Assembly: GCA_017451645.1 (NCBI GenBank) | Contig: JAFTNZ010000024.1 | Coordinates: 1-64,000 of the forward strand | DNA: 64,000 nucleotides | Direction of reading: 5' to 3' | From: Bacteroidaceae bacterium | GTDB taxonomy: Bacteria > Bacteroidota > Bacteroidia > Bacteroidales > Bacteroidaceae | In this document: one piece after another, positions 6,601-15,647 of the stretch | Layout of the letters: each line of letters opens with the position of its first letter | How positions within the stretch are numbered: position 1 is the stretch's first letter | Translations under genes and position numbers: made by a program | The notes under the pieces: generated by a model | The model's input: the letters and a program-made list of their open reading frames with translations, nothing else | What the model was told of the DNA's origin: nothing | The model's database searches: none

Positions 6601-7030
6601 ATGAACGAAGAAATTTGTAAGAACATTCCGGCGACTTATCCCCTCTGCCTGCATGACGACTGTCCGAAGGCCGACACCTGCCTTCGTCAACTGGCCTTCC
6701 GCCAGCACGCCGGACAGGGACTCTATCTGAGATTGCTCAACCCCACGAGATGCCCCAAGCAGGAAAACTGTCCGCACTATGCCGACAGCCAGGCGGTTTG
6801 CCAAAGGCTTCACCAACTTCCAGAAGCAGATGTTCCCCGGCCAGTATGACAAGTTCATGACCATGCTGATTGCTCACTTCGGGCGCAATCCCTATTTCAT
6901 GCGCCGTCGGGGCGAAACCCTTCTTCCGCCCAAAGAGCAGGAGATCATCAAGATAGCCCTTAAAAAGAGTGGAGTTACCCAATCCATGGAATTTGACCAA
7001 TACGTTGAGGGCATCAATTGGGAGCCATAA
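6601..7030 (+). pseudogene. DUF6078-family gene interrupted by a frameshift
   Basis: Two overlapping frames together spell one DUF6078-like protein. The first, from ATG 6601, gives MNEEICKNIPATYPLC with cysteine pairs (DCPKADTC, CPKQENCPHY) and reads well to about 6793. The second carries on from about 6794 with RFAKGFTNFQKQMFPGQY, FGRNPYFMRRRG and the conserved end, stopping at 7030. Joining them needs a -1 step at GCGGTTT (6793-6799), consistent with a one-base deletion. No classical slippery heptamer with a following pseudoknot is apparent. The family is common and unexplained in Bacteroidales. Sequencing error, mutation or recoding cannot be told apart here. Confidence 0.7.
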
Positions 7031-7053
7031 TCCATCACGCTAAAGGTCTGTCC

Positions 7054-7141
7054 CAATCCTCCACGGGAAGTATCGCAATCCTCCCTGGAAAGTACCGCAA
7101 TCCTTCATAAGGAGTACTCCAATACTTCCTAAGAAGTACTG
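7054..7141. repeat. four tandem 22-bp palindromic units
   Basis: Four consecutive 22-bp units start at 7054, 7076, 7098 and 7120, each beginning CAATCCT (CAATACT in the last). Each unit contains a short inverted repeat around its centre; the best are TCCTT/AAGGA in unit 3 and TACTTC/GAAGTA in unit 4. The array lies just after the DUF6078 gene. No spacers separate the units, so it is not CRISPR. Confidence 0.85.
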
Positions 7142-7236
7142 GGCTAGGTGTTAACATCGTTGGTTTGAAGCATACAGACCATTTGTCCGAAGGTATAGAA
7201 TTTCTCTAATTGTATATCGGACAAATGGTCAGTATT

Positions 7237-7866
7237 TTATCCTTTAGAATCTCCTTCAAAAAGAGCATCCATAAACCTATCGAAATCACTTTGGAACAGG
7301 CGGTCTTGTATGATACGATACTTCTCAAATTCCGTTTCTGCATGTTCTTTTGCTTGATCGGCAGACACTTGTCCTGTCGTTTGTAGAACTTCGTTACCAC
7401 CAGCAGCCAAAATGGTGTCTATCTGTTTCGCCCAATCCTCCATTGTCATTGGAATATGACGTTTTGCCATTCTTTTCTTATCCAAAACATATCCACGTAT
7501 AGCGAACTCTTGCAATACGCTCGTTGCCCACTGACGGAATTGAGTTGCCCGGATGCTGTTCACACGATAACCAACACTAATAACAGCATCGAGATTGTAG
7601 AACTGCGTCATATATTTCTTGCCATCGGAAGCAGTTGCCGAGATTTTCTCGGTAACTGAATCCTTTTCAAGTTCCCCAGAAGCAAAGATATTCTTTAGAT
7701 GAAGTCCGATGTTATCTGTAGAGCAATCAAACAGCATACCCATCGCCTTCTGGGTACACCAAACAGTCTTATCCTTATAATAGACCTCAACACCTTGTTC
7801 CTTCCCTTCAATTTGAAAGATAAGGAACTCTACTGTGCTATTTCTTATTTCTTTACGATTTGCCAT
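7237..7866 (-). CDS. rhuM: RhuM-family protein in type I RM operon
   Basis: The product is 209 aa. The N-terminal two thirds carry the RhuM pattern: VEVYYKDKTVWCTQKAMGMLF, HLKNIFASGEL, YNLDAVISVGYRVNS, QFRQWATSVL. A short helical tail ends in RLFQSDFDRFMDAL. The function of RhuM (described as a virulence protein in Salmonella) is unknown, but in Bacteroidales it commonly sits in or beside hsd operons. Here it is the last gene, 65 bp downstream of hsdR on the same strand. It is shorter than the 300+ aa RhuM proteins but has a natural-looking end. A shorter relative lies at 33409-34014. Confidence 0.85.
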   Translation of the reverse strand: MANRKEIRNSTVEFLIFQIEGKEQGVEVYYKDKTVWCTQKAMGMLFDCSTDNIGLHLKNIFASGELEKDSVTEKISATASDGKKYMTQFYNLDAVISVGYRVNSIRATQFRQWATSVLQEFAIRGYVLDKKRMAKRHIPMTMEDWAKQIDTILAAGGNEVLQTTGQVSADQAKEHAETEFEKYRIIQDRLFQSDFDRFMDALFEGDSKG

Positions 7867-7931
7867 AAGTTCTTTTTATTTTCAACCGATTACAATTTGT
7901 AACGGTTTGAACACCTTTCTCTAAAAAGACT

Positions 7932-10900
7932 TTATGCAATCCCCCCATACCGCTGGCTGACATAGTTATATACGGCATCTCTATAGTAGTTGATGCTTTC
8001 ATCAGAATAGCTTTCTGGTAAATCGCTCCAGAGCGTATTACGGATGGCAATGATGATTGTCGCTTTTGTTTCTTGCTTATCAAAAGGATGATCCATTGTC
8101 TCTATCAGGTTTTTAATCTTTGCCAATAGCTCCACTGCGACCTTTTTCAGTTTCTTGATATCTTCTTTCGAAAGATTTTCTTTCATCAGTACATCGTATA
8201 TCGAGAGTTGCTCATCATTTTCAAATCCTTCGCGGACGTAGCGTTTCTCTTCTTCCGTGAGTTGGTGTGACAGTTGCATCAACTCCTCAAAAGTCCTTTC
8301 GATGTTCACGCGGTTTTGTTCCTGATTATATTCGTTGATGATGCTTTGATATTTCTCATAAAAGTTGATGCGCGAAGGATTCTGTGCCAACATTTGTGCG
8401 ATGCGCTCCTGCAACAACTCCTGAATATCTTTCATAATCAGATTCCTTTCTCTGCTTCTTGCAAACTCCCGCCTCAGCAAATCGAAGTTAATGCCGCTGA
8501 TGTCGAAACGGCGAGATGCTGTATCATCTTTCAACGTGGTAACATCTATCTGTATATGTTCATTCACAATGTCATTGATGGCTACACTCAAATCTGTGAT
8601 GTCCGCATGTTTCCGTTTTTTCTGCAATTCCTTGTAAATAGCCTCTATAGCATCTTTCTGCTGCTTCATTTCTGGCGTGATGTCTTCACGGTCCAGATAC
8701 TTCCATAGTTTCAGCAGTGTAGTGGCATAGGTGCAATAAGTCTTTCTTATCTCTGCCGTTTCACACATGGCGTTGGCAGCCTCTTTCAGAAGATAGAGTT
8801 TAAAGAAATTATCTGCTTCTATCAACTCTTTCAATTCAAAATCGTGTTCCTTCAGGAATTCCGTAGCCGCTGCTATTGCCTCGTGCACATGTTTGATAAG
8901 TTCATTTTTGTCTATCGTCGGGTCGTTTCCACCTTCTCCACCTTCCGGATTGGCTGTATAGTCGGCCAATGCCTGACGAAGGGCCTTTACGATACCTATA
9001 TAGTCAATGATGAGTCCATTGGTCTTACCTTCTGCCACACGGTTGGCACGGGCAATGGTCTGCATCAGTGTATGTGCTTTCATAGGCTTGTCAATATACA
9101 GGCACGATAGTGTCTTCACATCAAAACCCGTAAGCCACATGGCACAAACGAATACTATCCTCAGTTTGTTGTCCTTATCCCTGAATTCTTTGTCAAGCTC
9201 CCGATCTTCCATCTTTTTACGATGTGGCAGTATATCCAATCCCCATTTCTGGAAGGTCTGTATCTCGTTCTGTTCTTGCGATACCACCACCGCCATCTCC
9301 GTTTCTTGCATCCATGTGAGCTTGCGGTTCAGTTCCTGCACCTCCTGTTGGGACGTGGATGCGGCAATCAGTTTTTCCAATGCGGCTATTTCTTTTTGCC
9401 AATATTCCTGCACATACTCGTACATCCGTACGCATGTCACTTTATTGTAGCTCACCATCATGGCCTTTCCCGATGTCCAAAGGTCACTATAATGATGCAC
9501 AAAGTCTTTCGCTACAATGCGCAGACGCTTTTTGGCTGTCAGCAGATGCACTTCTTTGGCAAACTCCCGTTCCAACTTGGCCAATTGCGAAGCATCCATA
9601 TCACCGGCTTGCTCCAAGGCTGCTGCTATCTCTTCATTTATTTCGGGATTCTTCAAATCCTGCAATCTTTCTCCTCGGTTCTCATAATATAATGGTACAG
9701 TAGCTTTATCTTCCACCGCACGCTTGAAGTCGTAAATACTGACATATCCACCAAAGGTGCGAGCCGTGATATTATCGTTGGAGAGTAAAGGAGTACCCGT
9801 GAATCCTATTCGGCTGGCCGTAGGCAACAGGTGCATCAGGTTATCAGCAAAGATTCCATTCTGTGTGCGATGCGCCTCATCACTGATTACCACAATGTCG
9901 TGGTCGGGATAAATAGGTTCTGCATCCGGTCGGTTGAATTTCTGTATCAGCGAGAAGATAAACGAAGGATTTCCTTTCAGTTTGGTTATCAGGTCCTCAC
10001 CACTTTGGGCGATAAACATTTCTGCCTTAACTTTGCCCAACATGCCGCAATTCTCAAACGTTCCGCTAATTTGCTTATTCAATTCTTCGCGGTCGGTCAA
10101 TACCACAATGGTAGGCGAGCCGGTAAACTTACGTCGAATCTTTTGTGCCAAGAACAGCATGGAATAACTTTTCCCACTACCTTGCGTGTGCCAGAATACG
10201 CCCAACTTGCCATTGACATACTCGCGGTTCTTGTACATCTCTACCGCCTGGTTTACTCCCAGATATTGGTGATTGCGAGCCATAATCTTAACCGTATGTC
10301 CATCCGAATGGTCGTAAAGAATAAAGTTCTCCAACAGGTCTAAGAAGTTCTCTTTCTTGCAGATACCACGCAGCATGGTAGTCAATTCGATGCTTCCTGC
10401 TTCCATTTCGTTCAATCGTTTCCATTCGTGGAAGAATTCCCATTTCGAATCAATGGTACCTACCCTTGCTTCCAGTCCGTTGCTGAACATGATGAAGGCA
10501 TTGTGGTGGAACAATTGCGGTATGGTATCCAAATAGTCCCGATAGTTTTTGTTGAATGCATCTACCACCTCTACATCGTGGTTCTTCAGTTCCATAAAGA
10601 GCAACGGAATACCATTTACAAAACCTACGATATCGGCTCTTCTTCGGTACAAGGCACCATATACCCATAGTTCTCGCACACAGAGAAATTCATTCTTTTG
10701 CGGAGAAGCAAAGTCTATTACTTTAGCCCTTACCTCTTCTGTTTCTCCATCCGGTTTGGTACGGGTTACGGGGATGCCATCTTTGATGTAATGATACTTC
10801 TCCTCGTTGATTTGCATCAACGTTTGGCTGCTCATGCGTTCTGTCATCCGCTCTACCGCTTCGGCCAACTGCTTCTCCGTCATCCACGGATTCAGAGCCT

Positions 10901-11081
10901 TCAGTGCCTTGCAGAAATGACGCACAAGCAACACTTCGTGATAGCTCTTTCTGCCCAAGGTTCCTGTTTCGCCAAGCACCTCTGCATCCCATGCCATCAC
11001 ACTGGTCCAACCGAGTTCTTTTTCCAACAAATCGGCTGCACTTTTCTGTATCAGTTGGTCTTCGCTGTAGTCTTTTGACAT
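7932..11081 (-). CDS. hsdR: type I restriction endonuclease subunit R
   Basis: The product is 1049 aa, a normal HsdR length. It reads as an N-terminal PD-(D/E)XK nuclease (D150 in RRADIVGF and E164-L-K166 in MELKN), then the SF2 translocase: Walker A TQGSGKS at about 299-305, DEAH 401-404, and FTGTP around 427-431. Helicase motifs V/VI lie near WLTGFDVKTL and QTIARANR. The C-terminal helical part would contact the M2S core. HsdR cleaves unmodified DNA far from the recognition site after ATP-driven translocation. The start at 11081 is 19 bp after the hsdS stop (11101), so the genes are co-transcribed. All motifs look intact. Confidence 0.96.
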   Translation of the reverse strand: MSKDYSEDQLIQKSAADLLEKELGWTSVMAWDAEVLGETGTLGRKSYHEVLLVRHFCKALKALNPWMTEKQLAEAVERMTERMSSQTLMQINEEKYHYIKDGIPVTRTKPDGETEEVRAKVIDFASPQKNEFLCVRELWVYGALYRRRADIVGFVNGIPLLFMELKNHDVEVVDAFNKNYRDYLDTIPQLFHHNAFIMFSNGLEARVGTIDSKWEFFHEWKRLNEMEAGSIELTTMLRGICKKENFLDLLENFILYDHSDGHTVKIMARNHQYLGVNQAVEMYKNREYVNGKLGVFWHTQGSGKSYSMLFLAQKIRRKFTGSPTIVVLTDREELNKQISGTFENCGMLGKVKAEMFIAQSGEDLITKLKGNPSFIFSLIQKFNRPDAEPIYPDHDIVVISDEAHRTQNGIFADNLMHLLPTASRIGFTGTPLLSNDNITARTFGGYVSIYDFKRAVEDKATVPLYYENRGERLQDLKNPEINEEIAAALEQAGDMDASQLAKLEREFAKEVHLLTAKKRLRIVAKDFVHHYSDLWTSGKAMMVSYNKVTCVRMYEYVQEYWQKEIAALEKLIAASTSQQEVQELNRKLTWMQETEMAVVVSQEQNEIQTFQKWGLDILPHRKKMEDRELDKEFRDKDNKLRIVFVCAMWLTGFDVKTLSCLYIDKPMKAHTLMQTIARANRVAEGKTNGLIIDYIGIVKALRQALADYTANPEGGEGGNDPTIDKNELIKHVHEAIAAATEFLKEHDFELKELIEADNFFKLYLLKEAANAMCETAEIRKTYCTYATTLLKLWKYLDREDITPEMKQQKDAIEAIYKELQKKRKHADITDLSVAINDIVNEHIQIDVTTLKDDTASRRFDISGINFDLLRREFARSRERNLIMKDIQELLQERIAQMLAQNPSRINFYEKYQSIINEYNQEQNRVNIERTFEELMQLSHQLTEEEKRYVREGFENDEQLSIYDVLMKENLSKEDIKKLKKVAVELLAKIKNLIETMDHPFDKQETKATIIIAIRNTLWSDLPESYSDESINYYRDAVYNYVSQRYGGIA

Positions 11082-11100
11082 AGTATCCTATTGTTTAAGA

Positions 11101-12231
11101 TTATACTCCTATTTCTCCACTCATTAACTTGGGAAGCAAGCGATCGCGTGCTTCGGTGAGGTGAAGAATTTGTGATATAAGTTTCTCTTTTTGAGTTCTA
11201 ATTGATTCTATTATCTGATTAAAAGAATCAAGTACAATCGTAGAAGGTTCGTTAATTACAAGGTTCTCTATCATTCCTTTTGTTAGGAACTTAATTGTTG
11301 ATCCACTTGCTTCTATCGCCAATCTTTTCATATTTTCTGCAATACAAAAATAGAGTAGGTAAAGCATCTTATCATTTATGGGTTCTAAAACATATGTTCT
11401 TTGATACGCCTCAAATTTTCCACGATACAACTTTACATTAAAATCCCCATTTCCGGCAAGAATAACAGCATTTGTGTCAAATGAATATGAAGGAGCCTTT
11501 ATAGGCTCTTGTGCACAAGTAAAGAATGGGAAAGGGCCATCGTTCGTTCCAAAGTTCGCATCTTTCTTTCCCGTTTTAATTGGAGTTACATCTCCTACCT
11601 TCTTCTTTTCCCACCCCTCAGGTACACCATCCACAATCTTAGTGTTTTCGTGACCAGGGAAGCGGAGGTCAATGAACCATTCCTTATAGAGACGTTGAGC
11701 GGATTCCTCTAATAGCTTTATTTGCTTTTGATAGTTTTCTATCAAGGAATCGTAACGGGAAAGGATGGTCGTAATACGTTGCTGAGTATCCAAATTTGGA
11801 TATGATATTTCAATAGAATTGAAAAGTGTATGTGGTAGATCAGGCTGCGCTGCTCCTCTTGCTAATGAATTTGCTTTCTCGAAAAAATAATGACTTTGTA
11901 ATAGATAATAGAGAAAATCTCTGGATAAAATACATTCATCATTTGGAGTTACAGTGAAACAATTATTATGTACAACTCCATAATTATTTCTAAAAACAAG
12001 TCCTACATTACCAGTCCTTGTATAGATTATATCTTGAGGTTTTGCTATGAAATTCTGAGGAATATCCTCTTTTACAAAAATTTCTCTCGAACCACTTTTC
12101 ATATCAGCAATACGAAGTAATGCCAAAGACGTTTGTTCTTTAGATATGTAATGCTTAGATTTTACATTTATTGCAAATCCCTGCCTTAATGTTACCAACT
12201 CACCTATTGCAATCTTTCTCCACTCACTCAT
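11101..12231 (-). CDS. hsdS: type I restriction specificity subunit S
   Basis: The product is 376 aa. Two target recognition domains can be read: TRD1 about 1-150 and TRD2 about 205-330. Each is followed by a helical spacer (TQQRITTILSRYDSLIENYQ near 155 and FNQIIESIRTQKEKLI near 340), ending RDRLLPKLMSGEIGV as HsdS proteins usually do. The ATG overlaps the stop of the DUF1016 gene (ATGA), which indicates coupling. No second or silent hsdS cassette and no adjacent recombinase is present in the window, so shuffling of this gene is not supported. The bipartite recognition sequence cannot be read from the protein. Confidence 0.95.
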   Translation of the reverse strand: MSEWRKIAIGELVTLRQGFAINVKSKHYISKEQTSLALLRIADMKSGSREIFVKEDIPQNFIAKPQDIIYTRTGNVGLVFRNNYGVVHNNCFTVTPNDECILSRDFLYYLLQSHYFFEKANSLARGAAQPDLPHTLFNSIEISYPNLDTQQRITTILSRYDSLIENYQKQIKLLEESAQRLYKEWFIDLRFPGHENTKIVDGVPEGWEKKKVGDVTPIKTGKKDANFGTNDGPFPFFTCAQEPIKAPSYSFDTNAVILAGNGDFNVKLYRGKFEAYQRTYVLEPINDKMLYLLYFCIAENMKRLAIEASGSTIKFLTKGMIENLVINEPSTIVLDSFNQIIESIRTQKEKLISQILHLTEARDRLLPKLMSGEIGV

Positions 12232-13457
12232 ACCTCATCCTCCTTTTCATTTTTTCCTTTGTCACTCATCAAGTGTTTTAAAGCATCAATATCAGGCAGA
12301 GCTTTACGGATGTTCTCTGGCATATCGTCAGCAGTCTTGTAAGTGGCCACACCCATAGGCTTGGAATAGTCACGAATCATAAACTCCACATATTCACGAT
12401 TTGCAGACTTGCACAACACAATGCCGATGCAAGGGTTCTCGTGAGGCTTCTTAATCTTCTCGTCCAGAATAGTCAGATAGCCCATTAACTGACCCAGATA
12501 ACTGGTCTTAAATTCTCCCATCTTCAGCTCAATCACCACCATTGCATTCAGTTCGCGGTTAAAGAACAACAGGTCTGGGAATTGCTCTATACCATATACT
12601 TCCAACAGTTGCTGGTTACCTATAAACGCAAAGTCGCGACCTATGGTCATGATGAAGTTCTTCACTTTGTTTATAATCTCCCGTTCAACGACTCGTTCAT
12701 CTACGTCGATACTGTCTCGAATACCAATTTCCTCTACATTGATGAAGTCCAATAGGTAAGAGTCTTTGAACATCATTACAGCCTTCCGCATCATTGTCGC
12801 ATTAGCGATAGTCTTCGTGAAATTACTGGGCATCTGTTCGCGATGGCCGTAAGCATCATTCTTCAATAGTTTTTTCAAGTCATCCACAGAAAGATGCTCT
12901 TCTGCTGTGCGATGGATATAGTAGTAACGCGCGTCAAGCGTTTTTTCGCTTGCGATAATACGTGTATGATGTGTGAAGGGTACCTTGAAAAAATCCTCAA
13001 CAGGGAACTCTGTTATATTGGGAATTTGTATGACTTGATGTATATCTATATGATTTTCGGCAAGTTGTAATTCGTCGGTTGCAACCGACGAATTGTTTGC
13101 TTGGATTTCTGCAATCGCACTTGCCGATTTCTCTAAATCGTCGGTTGCAACCGACGAATTGGCATCAAGCATAATCCATGCTTCATAAAACAAACGCATT
13201 TCTTTCATCTGAGTTGCGGAATAGCCTCTCAGTCCTGGCAGTTCCCTGCGCAATTGGTTGCTGATAGCCTCTAAAGCACCAGTACCCCACACGTCCTTTC
13301 GTGTATGTTGCGAAATATACTTCCCGATACCGTAATACACGGCCAGCTGAATGCGATTCACTCCCTTGGCGGCTTCATATTGTCCCTGAAGAATGGCATC
13401 TTTGATATCTGCTACAGCCTGTAGCAGTTTTTCGTTGTTCTTCCCCAACTTGCTCAT
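12228..13457 (-). CDS. DUF1016/YhcG-type PD-(D/E)XK nuclease protein within hsd operon
   Basis: The product is 409 aa from ATG 13457. An upstream in-frame ATG at 13472 exists, but GGAGGA lies 8-13 bases before 13457 and the hsdM stop overlaps it as ATGA, so 13457 is preferred. An N-terminal DUF1016_N helical region (about 35-95, YYGIGKYISQ, GLRGYSATQMKEM) is followed by a linker with two NSSVATD copies (100-106 and 122-128). The YhcG-type nuclease domain follows (FPDLLFFNREL with D295, VVIELKMG with E310/K312). Genes of this family often sit between hsd genes in Bacteroidales. Their role is unproven; an accessory nuclease or restriction modulator is likely. Confidence 0.88.
   Translation of the reverse strand: MSKLGKNNEKLLQAVADIKDAILQGQYEAAKGVNRIQLAVYYGIGKYISQHTRKDVWGTGALEAISNQLRRELPGLRGYSATQMKEMRLFYEAWIMLDANSSVATDDLEKSASAIAEIQANNSSVATDELQLAENHIDIHQVIQIPNITEFPVEDFFKVPFTHHTRIIASEKTLDARYYYIHRTAEEHLSVDDLKKLLKNDAYGHREQMPSNFTKTIANATMMRKAVMMFKDSYLLDFINVEEIGIRDSIDVDERVVEREIINKVKNFIMTIGRDFAFIGNQQLLEVYGIEQFPDLLFFNRELNAMVVIELKMGEFKTSYLGQLMGYLTILDEKIKKPHENPCIGIVLCKSANREYVEFMIRDYSKPMGVATYKTADDMPENIRKALPDIDALKHLMSDKGKNEKEDEV
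13069..13157. repeat. two perfect palindromes, 66 bp apart, inside the DUF1016 gene
   Basis: Copy 1 (13069-13094) is a perfect 26-bp palindrome; copy 2 (13138-13157) is a perfect 20-bp palindrome with the same core TCGTCGGTTGCAACCGACGA. The copies are 66 bp (22 codons) apart in frame and encode the repeated NSSVATD in the interdomain linker. Confidence 0.9.
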
Positions 13458-15259
13458 TTCAGTTCCTCCCATGCCTTTTGTATTTCGTCCATCAGCACAT
13501 TGGCTTCATTGTTCAAGCGTTTCAGTTCTGCATGAATTTCGTTCATGCGTTCGTGGAAATCTACGCCATCGTCTTCGGCTTCTGCTACACCCACGTAAGC
13601 CCCCGGGGTGAGCGAATAGTTCTTTTCTTCAATTTCCTGAATGGTGGCTATCTTACAAAGTCCAAGTATATCCTTGTATTCACCTTCGCCAAATTTATCT
13701 GTCAGCCATTCGTATTGACGAGCCGTTTCCAACGTGTCTTCCAATGCATCTTGTATGGCTTTCATTTCTGCCTCGATGCGTTTCTTGTCCTTGCGTGCAG
13801 CATTGGCAATGACTTCTTTAGCTTCAGCTTTCTGCTTGTCAAGGGCTTCTTGGGCAGATGCTACCGTAGTGTCACCCAATACTTGTCTGTAATCGTTGAG
13901 TAATGTTTGGTATTTCTCTGTTTCACCACGATAAAGATGAACGATGGCTTGCAGATTGCGAAGCTGCCATTCGGTCCATTCGTTGAGGGTACGGTCGACT
14001 ACCGTGTAGTAATTGCGGGCATCGATGAAAAGTACCTTGTCCCGATTCTTTGCACGTTTCGCCTTGTCGAAGAACCACAACGAACAAGGAAGTGAAAGGG
14101 TATAGAAGAAGTTGTTACCTACACTGACCATTATGTCTACATCGCCTGTACGCACCAGCTTTTCACGAATGTCGCGGTCTTTGTTGGCACTGTCCGTAGC
14201 CGAACTTGCCATAACGAAGCCGGCACGTCCGTGGTTGTTCAAATAGGCATAGAAATAACTGATCCAAAGGTAGTTGGCATTGCCAATCTCCTTGCTCTTG
14301 GCATTTACACCTGGCAAGCCAAAAGGCAAACGACCGGCTGCCCATGCCGACTCGCTCTTTACCTTATCGACATTGAACGGAGGATTAGCCATCACATAGT
14401 CGCACTTGCCTTCCAAATTGTGGGTATCGTGGTAGAAAGAATTGGCTTCGTCGCCCGATACAATCTTTCCGTTCAATCCATGAACCGCCATGTTCATCAA
14501 ACAAAGTTGGGCATTGTATTCCACCTTTTCCTGACCGTAGAAAGTCATTTGGGTATTGGCATTCAATCCTGCATGATTCACAAAATCGCCCGTCTGTACA
14601 AACATACCGCCTGAACCACAGGCTGGGTCGAGCATAATGCCCGATGTAGGTTCCAATACATTGACCAACATCTTTACCAATGATTTTGGGGTAAAGAACA
14701 CACCATCGTCACTGGCTACGGCCTTGGCAAACTTGGAAAGGAAATATTCATAAATACGACCTATCACATCGCCACCGACCTCATCAATCGTCTTGTTGTT
14801 GAAGATGCGAAGCAAATCGCTGAGCAAGTCGTCGGCAAACATGGTGTAGCTTTTCGGTAATACACCTATGAGTTGTTCGCTTTGTTCCTCTACCAATTGC
14901 ATGGCATAGTTCACAGCCTCGCCTAATGAATTGATGTTTTGTCCGTCTTTGGTCCTCAATCCTGCATCAGCAATATTTTCAGGAAGGTTCACCAAATAGT
15001 CATATTGTGCCTCACGGGGAAGGAAAAGTGCGCTCTTTGCTGTAAAGTCACTCGCTTCAACAGGCATTACCCTTCCTCCTCTTGAAGGACGGCTTTGCAA
15101 AATTTCAGCTTCTACCATCTTAAAACGGCTATAGGCATAGCGAAGGAATAACAAGGCAAGAACCGGCATACAATACTGACTACTGGTAAGCTTACTGCCT
15201 TGTCTTAACAAATCAGCCGATTCCCATAATTCGGTTTCGAGTTTCTTTATATTGGTCAT
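13454..15259 (-). CDS. hsdM: type I restriction-modification methyltransferase subunit M
   Basis: The product is 601 aa. An HsdM_N helical region (about 5-150) precedes the N6-adenine methyltransferase core with SAM motif I DPACGSGGMF (211-220) and catalytic motif IV NPPF (292-295). A long charged helical C-terminus (about 440-600) would bind HsdS. It methylates adenines in the sequence set by HsdS and forms the M2S core of the R2M2S complex. The stop is fused to the start of the DUF1016 gene (ATGA). The small HTH gene lies 72 bp upstream, probably as the first cistron and controller. Confidence 0.95.
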   Translation of the reverse strand: MTNIKKLETELWESADLLRQGSKLTSSQYCMPVLALLFLRYAYSRFKMVEAEILQSRPSRGGRVMPVEASDFTAKSALFLPREAQYDYLVNLPENIADAGLRTKDGQNINSLGEAVNYAMQLVEEQSEQLIGVLPKSYTMFADDLLSDLLRIFNNKTIDEVGGDVIGRIYEYFLSKFAKAVASDDGVFFTPKSLVKMLVNVLEPTSGIMLDPACGSGGMFVQTGDFVNHAGLNANTQMTFYGQEKVEYNAQLCLMNMAVHGLNGKIVSGDEANSFYHDTHNLEGKCDYVMANPPFNVDKVKSESAWAAGRLPFGLPGVNAKSKEIGNANYLWISYFYAYLNNHGRAGFVMASSATDSANKDRDIREKLVRTGDVDIMVSVGNNFFYTLSLPCSLWFFDKAKRAKNRDKVLFIDARNYYTVVDRTLNEWTEWQLRNLQAIVHLYRGETEKYQTLLNDYRQVLGDTTVASAQEALDKQKAEAKEVIANAARKDKKRIEAEMKAIQDALEDTLETARQYEWLTDKFGEGEYKDILGLCKIATIQEIEEKNYSLTPGAYVGVAEAEDDGVDFHERMNEIHAELKRLNNEANVLMDEIQKAWEELK

Positions 15260-15331
15260 GTTATTTACTTGTCAATCCTTTTTTGTTAATTTACCAACCT
15301 TTTATATTTGCATAAAAGTGTTGGCCATGCA

Positions 15332-15532
15332 TTATTTCGAAGGCACAATCAACTCCCTTCTATCCACATCCAACAATGTAGCGATTTTATCCAATGTAGC
15401 CAAATCGGGCTGGATGGAGTTGCTACACCATTTGCTGACTGTGCAAGCGGATTTGCCCAATTGCCCAGCCAACCATTTACCTGTCTTTTGCTGTTCGACA
15501 AGCACTACTTTTATTCGATTCAGATTTGCCAT
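15332..15532 (-). CDS. small XRE-family HTH, putative controller of the hsd operon
   Basis: The product is 66 aa, a single HTH domain (WLAGQLGKSACTVSKW, LDKIATLLDVDRREL) and a paralogue of the 71-aa protein at 1427-1642. It lies 72 bp upstream of hsdM on the same strand. A TACATTTG -7 box (15560-15567 read on the minus strand) lies about 28 bp before the ATG. Small HTH genes at the head of RM operons often act as C-protein-like controllers that delay nuclease expression. That role is inferred from position and size, and the operator is not identified. Confidence 0.82.
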   Translation of the reverse strand: MANLNRIKVVLVEQQKTGKWLAGQLGKSACTVSKWCSNSIQPDLATLDKIATLLDVDRRELIVPSK

Positions 15533-15563
15533 TATATCCTCATGGATTTAGATTTCGTGCAAA

Positions 15564-15627
15564 TGTATTAAAATAATGGTGAAATAAAGAATAACACCAT
15601 TAAATTTTGTTCGTCTCACGGATTTTT
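15564..15627. repeat. 64-bp direct repeat, copy A (partner at 16330-16393)
   Basis: This aligns without gaps to 16330-16393 at roughly three quarters identity, with both ends exactly conserved (TGTATTAAAATAATG at one end and CACGGATTTTT at the other). Copy A contains the -7 box of the hsd-operon HTH on one strand and the -33 region of the VbhA-like gene on the other. The pair brackets a 766-bp segment. Confidence 0.75.
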
Positions 15628-15637
15628 CGTAACTTTG
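15606..15637 (+). promoter_or_regulatory. Bacteroidota promoter of the VbhA-like gene
   Basis: TTTG (15606-15609) and TAACTTTG (15630-15637) are separated by 20 bp, a full consensus match. The ATG at 15648 is only 11 bp past the -7 box, so the mRNA leader would be only a few nucleotides. Confidence 0.7.
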
Positions 15638-15647
15638 GAAGAAAAAT

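Noticed and set aside
7054-7141. CRISPR array
   Set aside because: The units are directly adjacent with no spacers, there are only four, and no cas gene is present. The arrays at 31803 and 60068 fail for the same reasons.
11101-12231. Phase-variable hsdS shuffling
   Set aside because: Only one hsdS is present, with no inverted repeats shared with a silent cassette and no recombinase gene nearby.
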